Positions 18,029 through 25,250 of a stretch of 35,936 bases of DNA are shown in pieces. The notes below the pieces were generated by a model. The model did no database searches and was not told the DNA's origin. It saw only the letters and a program-made list of their open reading frames with translations. The position numbers and the translations under genes were made by a program. This DNA is from Nocardia asiatica NBRC 100129 (GTDB taxonomy: Bacteria; Actinomycetota; Actinomycetes; Mycobacteriales; Mycobacteriaceae). The stretch lies in NCBI RefSeq assembly GCF_000308415.1, contig NZ_BAFS01000240.1, positions 1-35,936 on the forward strand, given 5' to 3'. Positions within the stretch are counted from its first letter, which is position 1, and each line of letters starts with the position of its first letter.

Positions 18029-18109
18029 ACCGATGATCATGCCCGCCGCGCCACCTTCGGTCGACCGGCCACAGCGGTGCGATACCGCACAGGCGCCCGA
18101 GGTGGGCCG

Positions 18110-18949
18110 CTACGACGTGCGGCGCGCGCTGAGCACCGCGTCGTAGAGTTCCCGGCGGGAAACGGCGTGGACGGCGGCGACCTCGGCGCAGGCGTCCTTG
18201 AGCCGGGAGCCCGCGGCGGTCAGCGACTCGACGGCCTCGACCAAGTCCGCGGGGTCGGCGGCGGCGGGCTCGGCACCCGCGAGCACCACGGTGATCTCTC
18301 CCCGAGCGCCCTCGACAGCCCATTCGGCCAGCTCGGCCAGGGTGCCGCGGACGACTTCCTCGTAGGTCTTGGTCAGCTCCCGGCAGACGGCGGCGCGGCG
18401 ATCCGGGCCGAGGATGTCGACCGCGTCGGCCAGGCAGTCGGCGAGCCGGTGCGGCGCTTCGAAGAACACGCAGGCGCGCGATTCGGTAGCCAGCGTGCGC
18501 AACCACTCCCGGCGCTGACCGGATTTGCGCGGCGGGAATCCGTCGAAGCAGAACCGTTCCACCGGCAAGGCCGACAGCGCGAGCGCCGTGGTCACCGCCG
18601 AGGGGCCGGGCAGACAGGTCACCGGCAGGTCGCGCTCGACGCACGCCGCCACCATGCGGTAGCCGGGATCGCTCACCGACGGCATACCCGCGTCGGTCAC
18701 CAACAGCACTGTACGACCGTCGGCGATCTCGTCGAGCAGCATCGGGATGCGCGCGGTCTCGACGTGGTCGTAGAAGCTGACCACTCGGCCGGCGATCTCC
18801 ACGCCGAGCGCCTTGGCCAGCGACCTGGTCCGCCGCGTGTCCTCGGCCGCCACCACGTCGGCCGTGGCCAAGCCATCGCGCAGGCGCTGCGACGCGTCCC
18901 CGATGTCACCCATCGGTGTCGCCGCGAGCACCAGCCTGCCCGTCGTCAC
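18110..18949 (-). CDS. rsmI: 16S rRNA (cytidine1402-2'-O)-methyltransferase
   Basis: RsmI methylates the 2'-hydroxyl of C1402 in the decoding centre of 16S rRNA with SAM. The 279-residue protein has the tetrapyrrole methylase fold: LVLAATPMGDIGDAS at the N-terminus, AAEDTRRTRSLAKAL, LVTDAGMPSVSDPG, LPGPSAVTTALALS and the family loop GFPPRKSGQRR. GTG at 18949 gives the normal start; the frame stays open well upstream into the divergent mannosyltransferase promoter, but that sequence is not RsmI-like. The neighbouring pmt gene is divergent, as I recall for M. tuberculosis Rv1003/Rv1002c. The two genes share an inverted promoter-like element. Confidence 0.95.
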   Translation of the reverse strand: MTTGRLVLAATPMGDIGDASQRLRDGLATADVVAAEDTRRTRSLAKALGVEIAGRVVSFYDHVETARIPMLLDEIADGRTVLLVTDAGMPSVSDPGYRMVAACVERDLPVTCLPGPSAVTTALALSALPVERFCFDGFPPRKSGQRREWLRTLATESRACVFFEAPHRLADCLADAVDILGPDRRAAVCRELTKTYEEVVRGTLAELAEWAVEGARGEITVVLAGAEPAAADPADLVEAVESLTAAGSRLKDACAEVAAVHAVSRRELYDAVLSARRTS

Positions 18950-18953
18950 TGTC

Positions 18954-19192
18954 GCTGTTCCGCCTCTCCGAGTATTCAGTCCGTACCAGCCGGGCGCCGA
19001 AGGGTTCGCGTTCAAGTCCTGCGTGGGGATGCGCCCGAGTTCTGGGCGTACCCGACGAGTTGCCCGTGTACATACGAAATCGGTTCGTAGCGTATTCCGG
19101 TGTCGGCGACGACTACGGGCGGGTCTCGGGTCCCGACCACTCGTGCGACCACCCAACGCGCACGGCCTGAATACTCGCGGCGGCGGCACAGC
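18954..19192. repeat. Long imperfect inverted repeat flanking the rsmI/pmt promoter region
   Basis: The same pattern lies before both divergent genes: CTGAATACTCG, four variable bases, GGCGG, one variable base, then ACAGC. On the minus strand it spans 18979-18954, in front of rsmI; on the plus strand it spans 19167-19192, in front of the mannosyltransferase. 21 of 26 positions match, and CGG three to four bases before each also matches. The arms face outward toward the genes, and 187 bases separate them. Confidence 0.75.
19073..19089. promoter_or_regulatory. Palindromic operator-like site between rsmI and pmt
   Basis: TACGAAATCGGTTCGTA has perfect six-base arms (TACGAA/TTCGTA) around five bases. 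It lies in the middle of the 256-base divergent region and is typical of a dimeric regulator site. No cognate regulator is adjacent. Confidence 0.45.
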
Positions 19193-19193
19193 A

Positions 19194-19199
19194 TACGAT
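19194..19199 (+). promoter_or_regulatory. -10 box (TACGAT) of a leaderless pmt transcript
   Basis: TACGAT fits TAnnnT and ends six bases before GTG 19206, with no ribosome binding site between. It sits directly after the right arm of the inverted repeat. Confidence 0.55.
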
Positions 19200-19205
19200 C
19201 GGGGC

Positions 19206-20831
19206 GTGACCCAGGTGACCGACCAGCGCGCGACCGCACGGTTCGGGACCGTGCCTTCCTGGTCGAGTCCGGGACCGCTGCGGCCGACGCCCGACTTCGG
19301 CCCCACCGATCGCCTGCGCGGCTGGCTGGTGACGGCATTCCTCACCGCCATCGCCGCGGTGACGCGCTTCACGATGCTCAACTACCCGACCGACGCCGGC
19401 ACCCCGGTGTTCGACGAGAAGCACTACGCCCCGCAGGCCTGGCAGATGCTCACCGGCGGCTGGGTGGAGGACAACCCCGGCTACGGCCTGGTGGTGCACC
19501 CACCGGTCGGCAAACAGTTCATCGCGATCGGCGAGGCGCTGTTCGGCTACAACGGCTGGGGCTGGCGCTTCACCGCCGCCGTCGCCGGAACGCTGCTGGT
19601 GCTGCTGGTGATCCGGATCGTGCGGCGGATGGCGCGCTCCACCCTGATCGGCGCGATCGCGGGCATCCTGCTGATCGCCGACGGACTCACCTTCGTCTCC
19701 TCGCGCATCGGCATGCTCGACATCTTCATGGCGCTGTTCGTCACCGCCGCGTTCGGCTGCCTGATCGTCGACCGCGACGAGATCCGCGGCCGGTTCGCGC
19801 GCGCGGACGCGCAGGGCCGCATCGGCGCGACGGACATGGGACCGCGCCTCGGGGTGCGCTGGTGGCGCTTCGGCGCGGGCGTGCTGCTCGGCCTGGCCTG
19901 CGGAACCAAATGGTCCGGCGTCTATTTCATCGCCGCCTTCGGCCTGATGAGCGTCTACTTCGACCTCTCGGCGCGGCGCGCCTACGGGGTGCGCCGCCCG
20001 TGGCTCGGCGTCGCGCTGCGCGATATCGGTCCCGCTCTGTACGCGCTGGTACTCGTCCCGCTCGGCGTCTACCTGGCGAGCTACTGGGCCTGGTTCGCCA
20101 GCGAGACCGGCGTATACCGATACATGCCGGGCAACCCGTCGGCGCCGACGGACCCGATCGGCACCGGCGGATTCTGGTCGCATATCGCGCCGGGCGCGCT
20201 GCGCTCGCTGTGGTACTTCAACGCCAGGTCGCTGGAATTCCACACGGAGCTGACCAATTCGGCGGGCAACCACCACCCCTGGGAATCCAAGCCCTGGACG
20301 TGGCCGATGGGTCTGCGCCCGATGCTGTACTACTATGCCGACGGCGGCGTCACCGGCTGCGGTCAAGCGCAATGCGTGAAGGCCGTGATGCTGATCGGGA
20401 CGCCCGCCATCTGGTGGGTCGCGGGTCCGGTACTGGCCTGGATGCTGTGGCGCGCCGTGGTGCGCCGCGACTGGCGCTACGGCACGGTGCTGGTCGGCTA
20501 CGGCGCCGCCCTGCTGCCCTGGTTCGCCACCCTCGACCGGCAGATGTACTACTTCTACGCCGTGCCGATCGCCCCGTTCCTGGTGATGGGCGTGGCGCTG
20601 GCACTCGGCGACGTACTGGGCCCGGCGCGCCCGAGCACCATCCCGCGCAGCCCCGCCGGAACCTACCTGCCCGCCCCGCCGAACGAACGTCGCAGCCTCG
20701 GCCTGCTCGCGGTCTGTCTCTACCTGGGCCTGGTGATCGCCAACTTCATCTGGCTCTGGCCGATCCTCACCGCCATGCCGATCACCCCGGGCAACTGGCA
20801 CGACCACCTCTGGCTGCCCAGCTGGAGATGA
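19206..20831 (+). CDS. pmt: Dolichyl/polyprenyl-phosphate-mannose protein O-mannosyltransferase
   Basis: This GT39 integral membrane enzyme moves mannose from polyprenyl-phosphate-mannose to Ser/Thr of exported proteins. The 541-residue protein has the acidic pair of the first extracytoplasmic loop (Asp70-Glu71 in VFDEKHYAPQAW), which is essential in the family. It has about ten to eleven predicted membrane segments (first at about 40-58, last near the C-terminus, LAVCLYLGLVIANFIWLW). GTG at 19206 is chosen because of the leaderless -10 box just upstream; it leaves a 38-residue cytoplasmic N-terminus. Gene order with rsmI and arcA matches the M. tuberculosis Rv1001-Rv1003 region from memory. 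Its products would be surface mannoproteins. Confidence 0.95.
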   Translation: MTQVTDQRATARFGTVPSWSSPGPLRPTPDFGPTDRLRGWLVTAFLTAIAAVTRFTMLNYPTDAGTPVFDEKHYAPQAWQMLTGGWVEDNPGYGLVVHPPVGKQFIAIGEALFGYNGWGWRFTAAVAGTLLVLLVIRIVRRMARSTLIGAIAGILLIADGLTFVSSRIGMLDIFMALFVTAAFGCLIVDRDEIRGRFARADAQGRIGATDMGPRLGVRWWRFGAGVLLGLACGTKWSGVYFIAAFGLMSVYFDLSARRAYGVRRPWLGVALRDIGPALYALVLVPLGVYLASYWAWFASETGVYRYMPGNPSAPTDPIGTGGFWSHIAPGALRSLWYFNARSLEFHTELTNSAGNHHPWESKPWTWPMGLRPMLYYYADGGVTGCGQAQCVKAVMLIGTPAIWWVAGPVLAWMLWRAVVRRDWRYGTVLVGYGAALLPWFATLDRQMYYFYAVPIAPFLVMGVALALGDVLGPARPSTIPRSPAGTYLPAPPNERRSLGLLAVCLYLGLVIANFIWLWPILTAMPITPGNWHDHLWLPSWR

Positions 20832-20871
20832 TTTCGGCGACGCATGCTCGTGGAGCAGCGGGCGAGCGCGA

Positions 20872-21231
20872 TCAACCTTCCAGCGCCGCTTGGACGTAGC
20901 GCAGGGCGGTGGCGTCGTCCAGGCCCAGTCTGCGCACTGTCGCGACGTAGGCGGTGGCCGCTCGTCCCGCGACGTCGCGGGTCGGGTCACCGGACGACGC
21001 GATGAAGGAGCCCTGCCTGCCGCGGGTCTCGACCACGCCGTCGGCCTCCAGTTCGCGGTAGGCACGGGCGACCGTGTTGGGAGCGAGGCCGAGTTGGGCG
21101 GCCAGGGCGCGCACGGTCGGGATCTTGGTTCCGGCGGTCAACTCGCCGGAGCGCACCTGGGCGATGATGCCCAGGCGGAGCTGCTCGTAGGGCGGCACCG
21201 CCGATTCGTGGGAGACCGTGATGGTGAACAC
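20872..21231 (-). CDS. GntR family regulator, YtrA-like
   Basis: This 119-residue protein is a GntR winged helix (PPYEQLRLGIIAQVRSGEL, then RALAAQLGLAPNTVARAYREL, GVVETRGRQGSFIA) with a short two-helix C-terminal tail. That size is typical of the YtrA subfamily, whose members usually control a neighbouring ABC transporter. No transporter is adjacent here. GTG at 21231 is the only sensible start; it lies seven bases after the arginine deiminase stop on the same strand, so the two genes probably form an operon. Its C-terminus faces the mannosyltransferase gene. Confidence 0.9.
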   Translation of the reverse strand: MFTITVSHESAVPPYEQLRLGIIAQVRSGELTAGTKIPTVRALAAQLGLAPNTVARAYRELEADGVVETRGRQGSFIASSGDPTRDVAGRAATAYVATVRRLGLDDATALRYVQAALEG

Positions 21232-21238
21232 GGCGGGC

Positions 21239-22495
21239 TCACACGTGGTCTCGCGAGAGCGGACAGGACAGGCAGCGCGGACCGCCGCGCCCGGAACCCA
21301 ATTCGGAGCCGGGTATGCGCAGCACCTCGATACCCGCGTCCTCCAGTCTGGCGTTGGTCATCTCGTTGCGCTCGTAGGCGACCACCACGCCGGGAGCGAG
21401 GGCGAGGGTGTTGTTGCCGTCGTCCCACTGCTCGCGTTCCGCGGTGACCCCGTCCAGCCCCGTGTCGATGACCCGCAGCTTGCCGATGCCCATCGCCTCG
21501 GCGGCCGCGGGCAGGAACGGATCGGGGCCGCGCATGCTGACCCGGCCGCTGCCGAGCCGCCCGCCGTAGTCGTCCTCCTTGCGGATCGTGAACGCGCACA
21601 GCGACTCCCGCACCGCGGGGTACATCACCACGGCATCCGCGTCGACCATGGTGCAGACCGTGTCCAGGTGCATGGTCGCGCGGGTCTGCGCGATCGGCAC
21701 GACGAGCACGGTGTGCGCGAGGTCGTCGTCGAACAGGCTGCGCGCCAGAGCTTCCGCGCCCGCGGGCGAAGTGCGCTCCCCGACGCCCACCGCGACCACG
21801 CCCTCCGACAGCAGCAGCACGTCACCCCCTTCGATCGGGGCGGTATGCGATTCGTAGGCCCGGCGCACTCCGAGGAAACGGGGATGGAAGGCGTAGATGA
21901 GGTCGGTCAGCGAGGTCTCCCGGCCGCGGGCGGGCAGCGCCAGGGAGGTGATCGCGACGCGCGGCCCGACCCAGAACGAAGAGTCCCTGGTGAACAGCAG
22001 ATTGGGCAGCGGATCGATGACGAAGTCGCCGCCGTGGTGCATGCGGCGGACCAGCGAGGTGGCGTCGGGCCCGAACGGCAGTTCGTCGAAGGTCATGCCG
22101 GCCATGAGGATCTCGGCCAGTTCCACGGCGGGCACGCCGCGCAGGAAGGCGGCCAGTTCGTCGGCCAGCGCGTGGCCGAGCCTGCGCGCGTCGACCGCGG
22201 CGGAGATGCCCTGGATCCGGGCGGCTCCGCTGACCTCGAGCGTCTCGGCGAGCAGTTCCGACAGCAACAGCACCTCCGTGCCACGGCTGCGCAGCACCTC
22301 GGCGAACATGTCGTGTTCCTGCTGCGCGCGCTCCACCCACGGGATCCCGTCGAACAGCAGCTGATCGTTGTTGCGCGGGGTCAGCCTGCGCAGTTCGTTG
22401 CCGGGCCGGTGCAACAGCACCGTGCGCAGCGTGCCGACTTCGGACGTCACGGCCAAACGCGCACCCTCCTGCGCGGACACAGCATCTGCTCCCAT
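21239..22495 (-). CDS. arcA: Arginine deiminase
   Basis: ADI hydrolyses L-arginine to citrulline and ammonia. The 418-residue protein has the nucleophile Cys408 in [11 protein letters not shown], the His of [14 protein letters not shown] and [10 protein letters not shown], so all the catalytic landmarks are present. It starts at ATG 22495 ([11 protein letters not shown]), with TACGGT and six bases just before it, a leaderless pattern; a longer frame to 22621 overlaps the soxR promoter and is rejected. The other arginine deiminase pathway genes (ornithine carbamoyltransferase, carbamate kinase, antiporter) are not in the window, so it may serve acid or nitrogen stress rather than ATP production. 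A GntR regulator follows at seven bases. Confidence 0.96.
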   Translation of the reverse strand: MGADAVSAQEGARLAVTSEVGTLRTVLLHRPGNELRRLTPRNNDQLLFDGIPWVERAQQEHDMFAEVLRSRGTEVLLLSELLAETLEVSGAARIQGISAAVDARRLGHALADELAAFLRGVPAVELAEILMAGMTFDELPFGPDATSLVRRMHHGGDFVIDPLPNLLFTRDSSFWVGPRVAITSLALPARGRETSLTDLIYAFHPRFLGVRRAYESHTAPIEGGDVLLLSEGVVAVGVGERTSPAGAEALARSLFDDDLAHTVLVVPIAQTRATMHLDTVCTMVDADAVVMYPAVRESLCAFTIRKEDDYGGRLGSGRVSMRGPDPFLPAAAEAMGIGKLRVIDTGLDGVTAEREQWDDGNNTLALAPGVVVAYERNEMTNARLEDAGIEVLRIPGSELGSGRGGPRCLSCPLSRDHV

Positions 22496-22582
22496 GATCA
22501 GACCGTAGTGCGCCGCGGCCCGCGGAGCACGCTGTTCCGGCCTTCGGATGCCGATCACCGAATCCGGCCCCGGCACCTCATA

Positions 22583-22602
22583 ACCTGAAGTATTGTTTAG
22601 GT
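22583..22602. promoter_or_regulatory. SoxR-type operator upstream of soxR
   Basis: A 20-base imperfect palindrome starts ACCTGAAGTA and ends TTGTTTAGGT, with arms ACCT and AGGT and an A/T-rich centre. It resembles the SoxR box (CCTnAAGTTnACTTnAGG pattern). It lies 17 bases before the soxR start. AGGGAGGAG at 22606-22614 is the ribosome binding site, five bases before ATG 22620. Confidence 0.65.
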
Positions 22603-22619
22603 GATAGGGAGGAGCGTGC

Positions 22620-23108
22620 ATGTCGACAGCAGCCGATTGGCGGGCGAAGGAGCTGACCCCCGGGCAGCTCTCCGAGCGTAGTGGAGTCGCGGTCTCCGCG
22701 TTGCACTTCTACGAACGCGAGGGGCTCATCACGAGCAGACGCACCAGCGGGAACCAGCGCAGATACGCCCGCGAGACGCTGCGGCGCGTGGCATTCATCC
22801 GCATCTCCCAACGGGTCGGCATACCGCTGAGCGAGATCAGGGCGGCCCTCGATCAGTTGCCCGAGGGCCGCACTCCCACCCGGCGCGACTGGGAGGCCCT
22901 CTCGACCGTCTGGCGCGCCGATCTCGACGACCGGATCACCCAGCTGATCCGCCTGCGCGACAGCCTCACCGGCTGCATCGGCTGCGGCTGCCTTTCGCTG
23001 GGCAGCTGCCGCCTGGTCAACGAGCACGACCGGCTCGGCGCCGAGGGCCCCGGCGCCCGCGTGCTCGACGTGCATCTCAACTGCCCGTCGAAGCCAGCAG
23101 CCTGCTGA
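22620..23108 (+). CDS. soxR: Redox-sensitive MerR-family activator SoxR
   Basis: This 162-residue regulator senses redox-cycling compounds or superoxide through a [2Fe-2S] cluster. The MerR helix-turn-helix occupies about residues 13-50 ([20 protein letters not shown]). The four cluster ligands follow the exact CX2CXCX5C pattern at Cys119, Cys122, Cys124 and Cys130, the same numbers as in E. coli. In actinobacteria SoxR usually controls a small regulon of oxidoreductases and transporters that respond to endogenous redox-active metabolites. Here the palindrome just upstream points to autoregulation; no other target is adjacent. The 3' end overlaps the facing SDR gene by 32 bases. Confidence 0.96.
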   Translation: MSTAADWRAKELTPGQLSERSGVAVSALHFYEREGLITSRRTSGNQRRYARETLRRVAFIRISQRVGIPLSEIRAALDQLPEGRTPTRRDWEALSTVWRADLDDRITQLIRLRDSLTGCIGCGCLSLGSCRLVNEHDRLGAEGPGARVLDVHLNCPSKPAAC

Positions 23109-23967
23109 AGCGCGCGCTCGTGCGGCGCATGACGAACTCGTAGGGGAACGCGAATTTGCGCGCCCACCAGTAGCCGAAGCGGATGTCGAACGAACTGTAG
23201 ACGAGGAACCGGTTGCGTTCGATCCCGCGCAGAATGGCCGTCGCCACCCGCTCCGGCGCCACCGCGTGCTCGGCGAACGCCGCGGTGAGCCGTTTGATCT
23301 TCGGGTCCTCTTTGTTCACCCCGACCAGCTCGACGCTCTGCACCAGCGGCGTGTTCACCGCGCCCGGCGCCACCAGGTGCACCGTGATGCCGTGTTGCGC
23401 CAGATCGAAGCGCAGCACCTCGGACACACCCCGGATGCCGTATTTGCCCGCGCTGTAGGCCGCGTGCCAGGGCAGCGCGAGCAGGCCCGCCGCCGAGGAC
23501 ACGTTCACCAGCGCGCCGCCCTTGCCCGCGCGCACCATCGGCGGCACGAAGGTCTCGATGACGTGGATCGGGCCCATCAGGTTGACCTCGACCATGCGCC
23601 GCCAGTGCGCGTGCTCCAGGTTCTCCACGGTGCCCCAGACGGAGGTGCCCGCGATGTTCATGACGACGTCCAGGCTGCCGAGTTCGGCGTGCACCCGGTC
23701 GGCGAAGGCGCGCACCGCGTCGTAATCGGTGATGTCCAGCGCCTCCGCCAGGGCGACGCGGCCACCCGCGGCGCGGATGTCGCGCACCGTGGCGTCCAGG
23801 CCCTCGGCATTGATGTCGGTGAGCACCAGTTCGGCGCCCTTCCCCGCGGCGGCCAGCGCGGTGGCCCGGCCGATGCCGCTCGCCGCACCGGTGACCAGCA
23901 CCTTCGCCTCGCGCACCGTCGTTCGACCCGCTCGCCCGCGACTTCTACCCAGCACTGCGCATCCCAT
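23077..23967 (-). CDS. SDR family NAD(P)-dependent oxidoreductase
   Basis: This 296-residue classical SDR has the cofactor motif TGAASGIG (26-33), NIAG in place of the usual NNAG, the serine of NVSSAAG, and the catalytic YSAGK. The C-terminus is extended (about 45 residues, [25 protein letters not shown]), which is typical of membrane-associated or lipid-substrate SDRs. ATG at 23967 is chosen; GTG at 23916 would give a more compact N-terminus ([10 protein letters not shown]), and neither has a clear ribosome binding site. It follows a mannosyltransferase gene on the same strand after 62 bases. Its end overlaps soxR on the other strand. The substrate is unknown. Confidence 0.9.
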   Translation of the reverse strand: MGCAVLGRSRGRAGRTTVREAKVLVTGAASGIGRATALAAAGKGAELVLTDINAEGLDATVRDIRAAGGRVALAEALDITDYDAVRAFADRVHAELGSLDVVMNIAGTSVWGTVENLEHAHWRRMVEVNLMGPIHVIETFVPPMVRAGKGGALVNVSSAAGLLALPWHAAYSAGKYGIRGVSEVLRFDLAQHGITVHLVAPGAVNTPLVQSVELVGVNKEDPKIKRLTAAFAEHAVAPERVATAILRGIERNRFLVYSSFDIRFGYWWARKFAFPYEFVMRRTSARFSRLLASTGS

Positions 23968-24029
23968 CTCGAATCGCCGAATCGGTTTTCCGCAGGGTAG
24001 TCCAGCCGACGGCCCCGCCCGCGACGCCG

Positions 24030-25157
24030 CTAACGGCCGAGCACCGCGAGCATGCCCGCGACCGACCGCGGCCAGGTGAATTGCTCGGCGCGGCTGCGTG
24101 CGGCCCTGCGCCGACCGGCCTGCGGCATGGCCAGCACGTCGCTCACGGCCCGCGCGAAGGCGGAGGGATGGTCGGCGGCGACCGCCCCGCAGTCGGCCGT
24201 CACGATGTCGGCCAGCGCCGAAGATCGGCTCGCCACCACCGGCGTGCCCGCCGCGAGCGCCTCCAGCGCGGCGAGACCGAACGTCTCGTGCGGGCCGGGC
24301 GCCAGCGACACGTCCGCGGTGGCAAGGAGTTTGGCGACCATCGCGCGTTCGGAGATGAATCCGGTGAAGTGCACGGCGGGCACCCCGCCCGGCAGCGGCG
24401 CCAGCGCGCGAGCCCGCCGCCGCAGCGCGTCCCGGCGCGGACCGTCCCCGGCCACGACCAACCGGGCCTCGATGCCCGCCTCCCGCAACGCCCCCACCGC
24501 CTCGATGCTGCGGTCCACCCGTTTCTCGACCGACAACCGGCCGCAGTGCACGAGCAGCGGATGACCGGGCACCCCGAGATCGGCGCGCAGCCTGCGATCG
24601 CGCCGGTGCGGGTTGAACAGATCGAGATCCACCCCGAGCGGGACCAGCTCCACGTTCGCGGCGCCGATGCGCAAGAACTCCTCGCGGGCGAATTCGGTGG
24701 TGCACACGACGATGTCGTAATCGGTGGCGGTGTGCCGGTTGGCGACGTCGGCGCAGCGGCGCGCCACCGGGCCGGGCAGCACCTGTCCCAGCAGCCGGTC
24801 CAAGCGTTCGTGCGAGATCATCACGCCGGTCACATCGCGCCGTCGCGCCCAGCGGCCGAAACCGCGCAGGGTGAGCCGATCGGACACCTCGAGCACGTCC
24901 GGCCGCAATCCGTCGAGGACGTCGGCCACCCGGCGAGGATCCGCCGCACGGTAGCCCCCGGTCCCCGGAATGGCCAAGGCCGGCAACGTGATCCGCACGA
25001 CCCCCGTCGGCAGGATCTCCTCCGACCGGCGCGCACCCGGCACGATCAGCACCGCTTCGTGCCCGGCGGCGACGTACCCCTCCCCCAGGTGGTGCAGCGC
25101 CGTGCGCAGCCCACCCGAACGCGGGCCGTAGAAGTTCGCCAGCTGGACTATGCGCAC
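24030..25157 (-). CDS. GT4 family mannosyltransferase, MgtA-like
   Basis: This 375-residue GT-B glycosyltransferase opens with VRIVQLANFYGPRSGGLRTA, the acceptor-side loop of actinobacterial alpha-mannosyltransferases. The donor side carries GRLSVEKRVDRSIEA and the EX7E motif in HETFGLAALEALAAGTPVV. The closest match I can recall is the GDP-mannose-dependent MgtA type, which adds mannose to glycolipid anchors of the cell envelope. That assignment is moderate. GTG at 25157 is chosen because it gives the usual N-terminus. A hairpin separates it from the GAF-GGDEF-EAL gene upstream, so it may have its own promoter. Confidence 0.85.
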   Translation of the reverse strand: MRIVQLANFYGPRSGGLRTALHHLGEGYVAAGHEAVLIVPGARRSEEILPTGVVRITLPALAIPGTGGYRAADPRRVADVLDGLRPDVLEVSDRLTLRGFGRWARRRDVTGVMISHERLDRLLGQVLPGPVARRCADVANRHTATDYDIVVCTTEFAREEFLRIGAANVELVPLGVDLDLFNPHRRDRRLRADLGVPGHPLLVHCGRLSVEKRVDRSIEAVGALREAGIEARLVVAGDGPRRDALRRRARALAPLPGGVPAVHFTGFISERAMVAKLLATADVSLAPGPHETFGLAALEALAAGTPVVASRSSALADIVTADCGAVAADHPSAFARAVSDVLAMPQAGRRRAARSRAEQFTWPRSVAGMLAVLGR

Positions 25158-25180
25158 GTGGCCGATCGTGCAGCGGATGG

Positions 25181-25231
25181 GGTTACCCGCGCCCAACGGT
25201 GCGTGAACAGCGGTGAAAGAACCGGGTAACC
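25181..25231 (-). terminator. Hairpin between the GGDEF-EAL gene and the mannosyltransferase gene
   Basis: GGTTACCCG (25181-25189) and CGGGTAACC (25223-25231) form a perfect nine-base inverted repeat with a 33-base loop. It lies 20 bases after the GGDEF-EAL stop and 24 bases before the next start. It may be a terminator, or an operator pair; the sequence does not decide. Confidence 0.4.
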
Positions 25232-25250
25232 AGCGGCTGCGGCCATCTCC

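Noticed and set aside
18954..19192. A miniature transposon bounded by terminal inverted repeats
   Set aside because: The arms point outward toward the genes, no target duplication is visible at the ends, and each arm sits where a promoter is expected.
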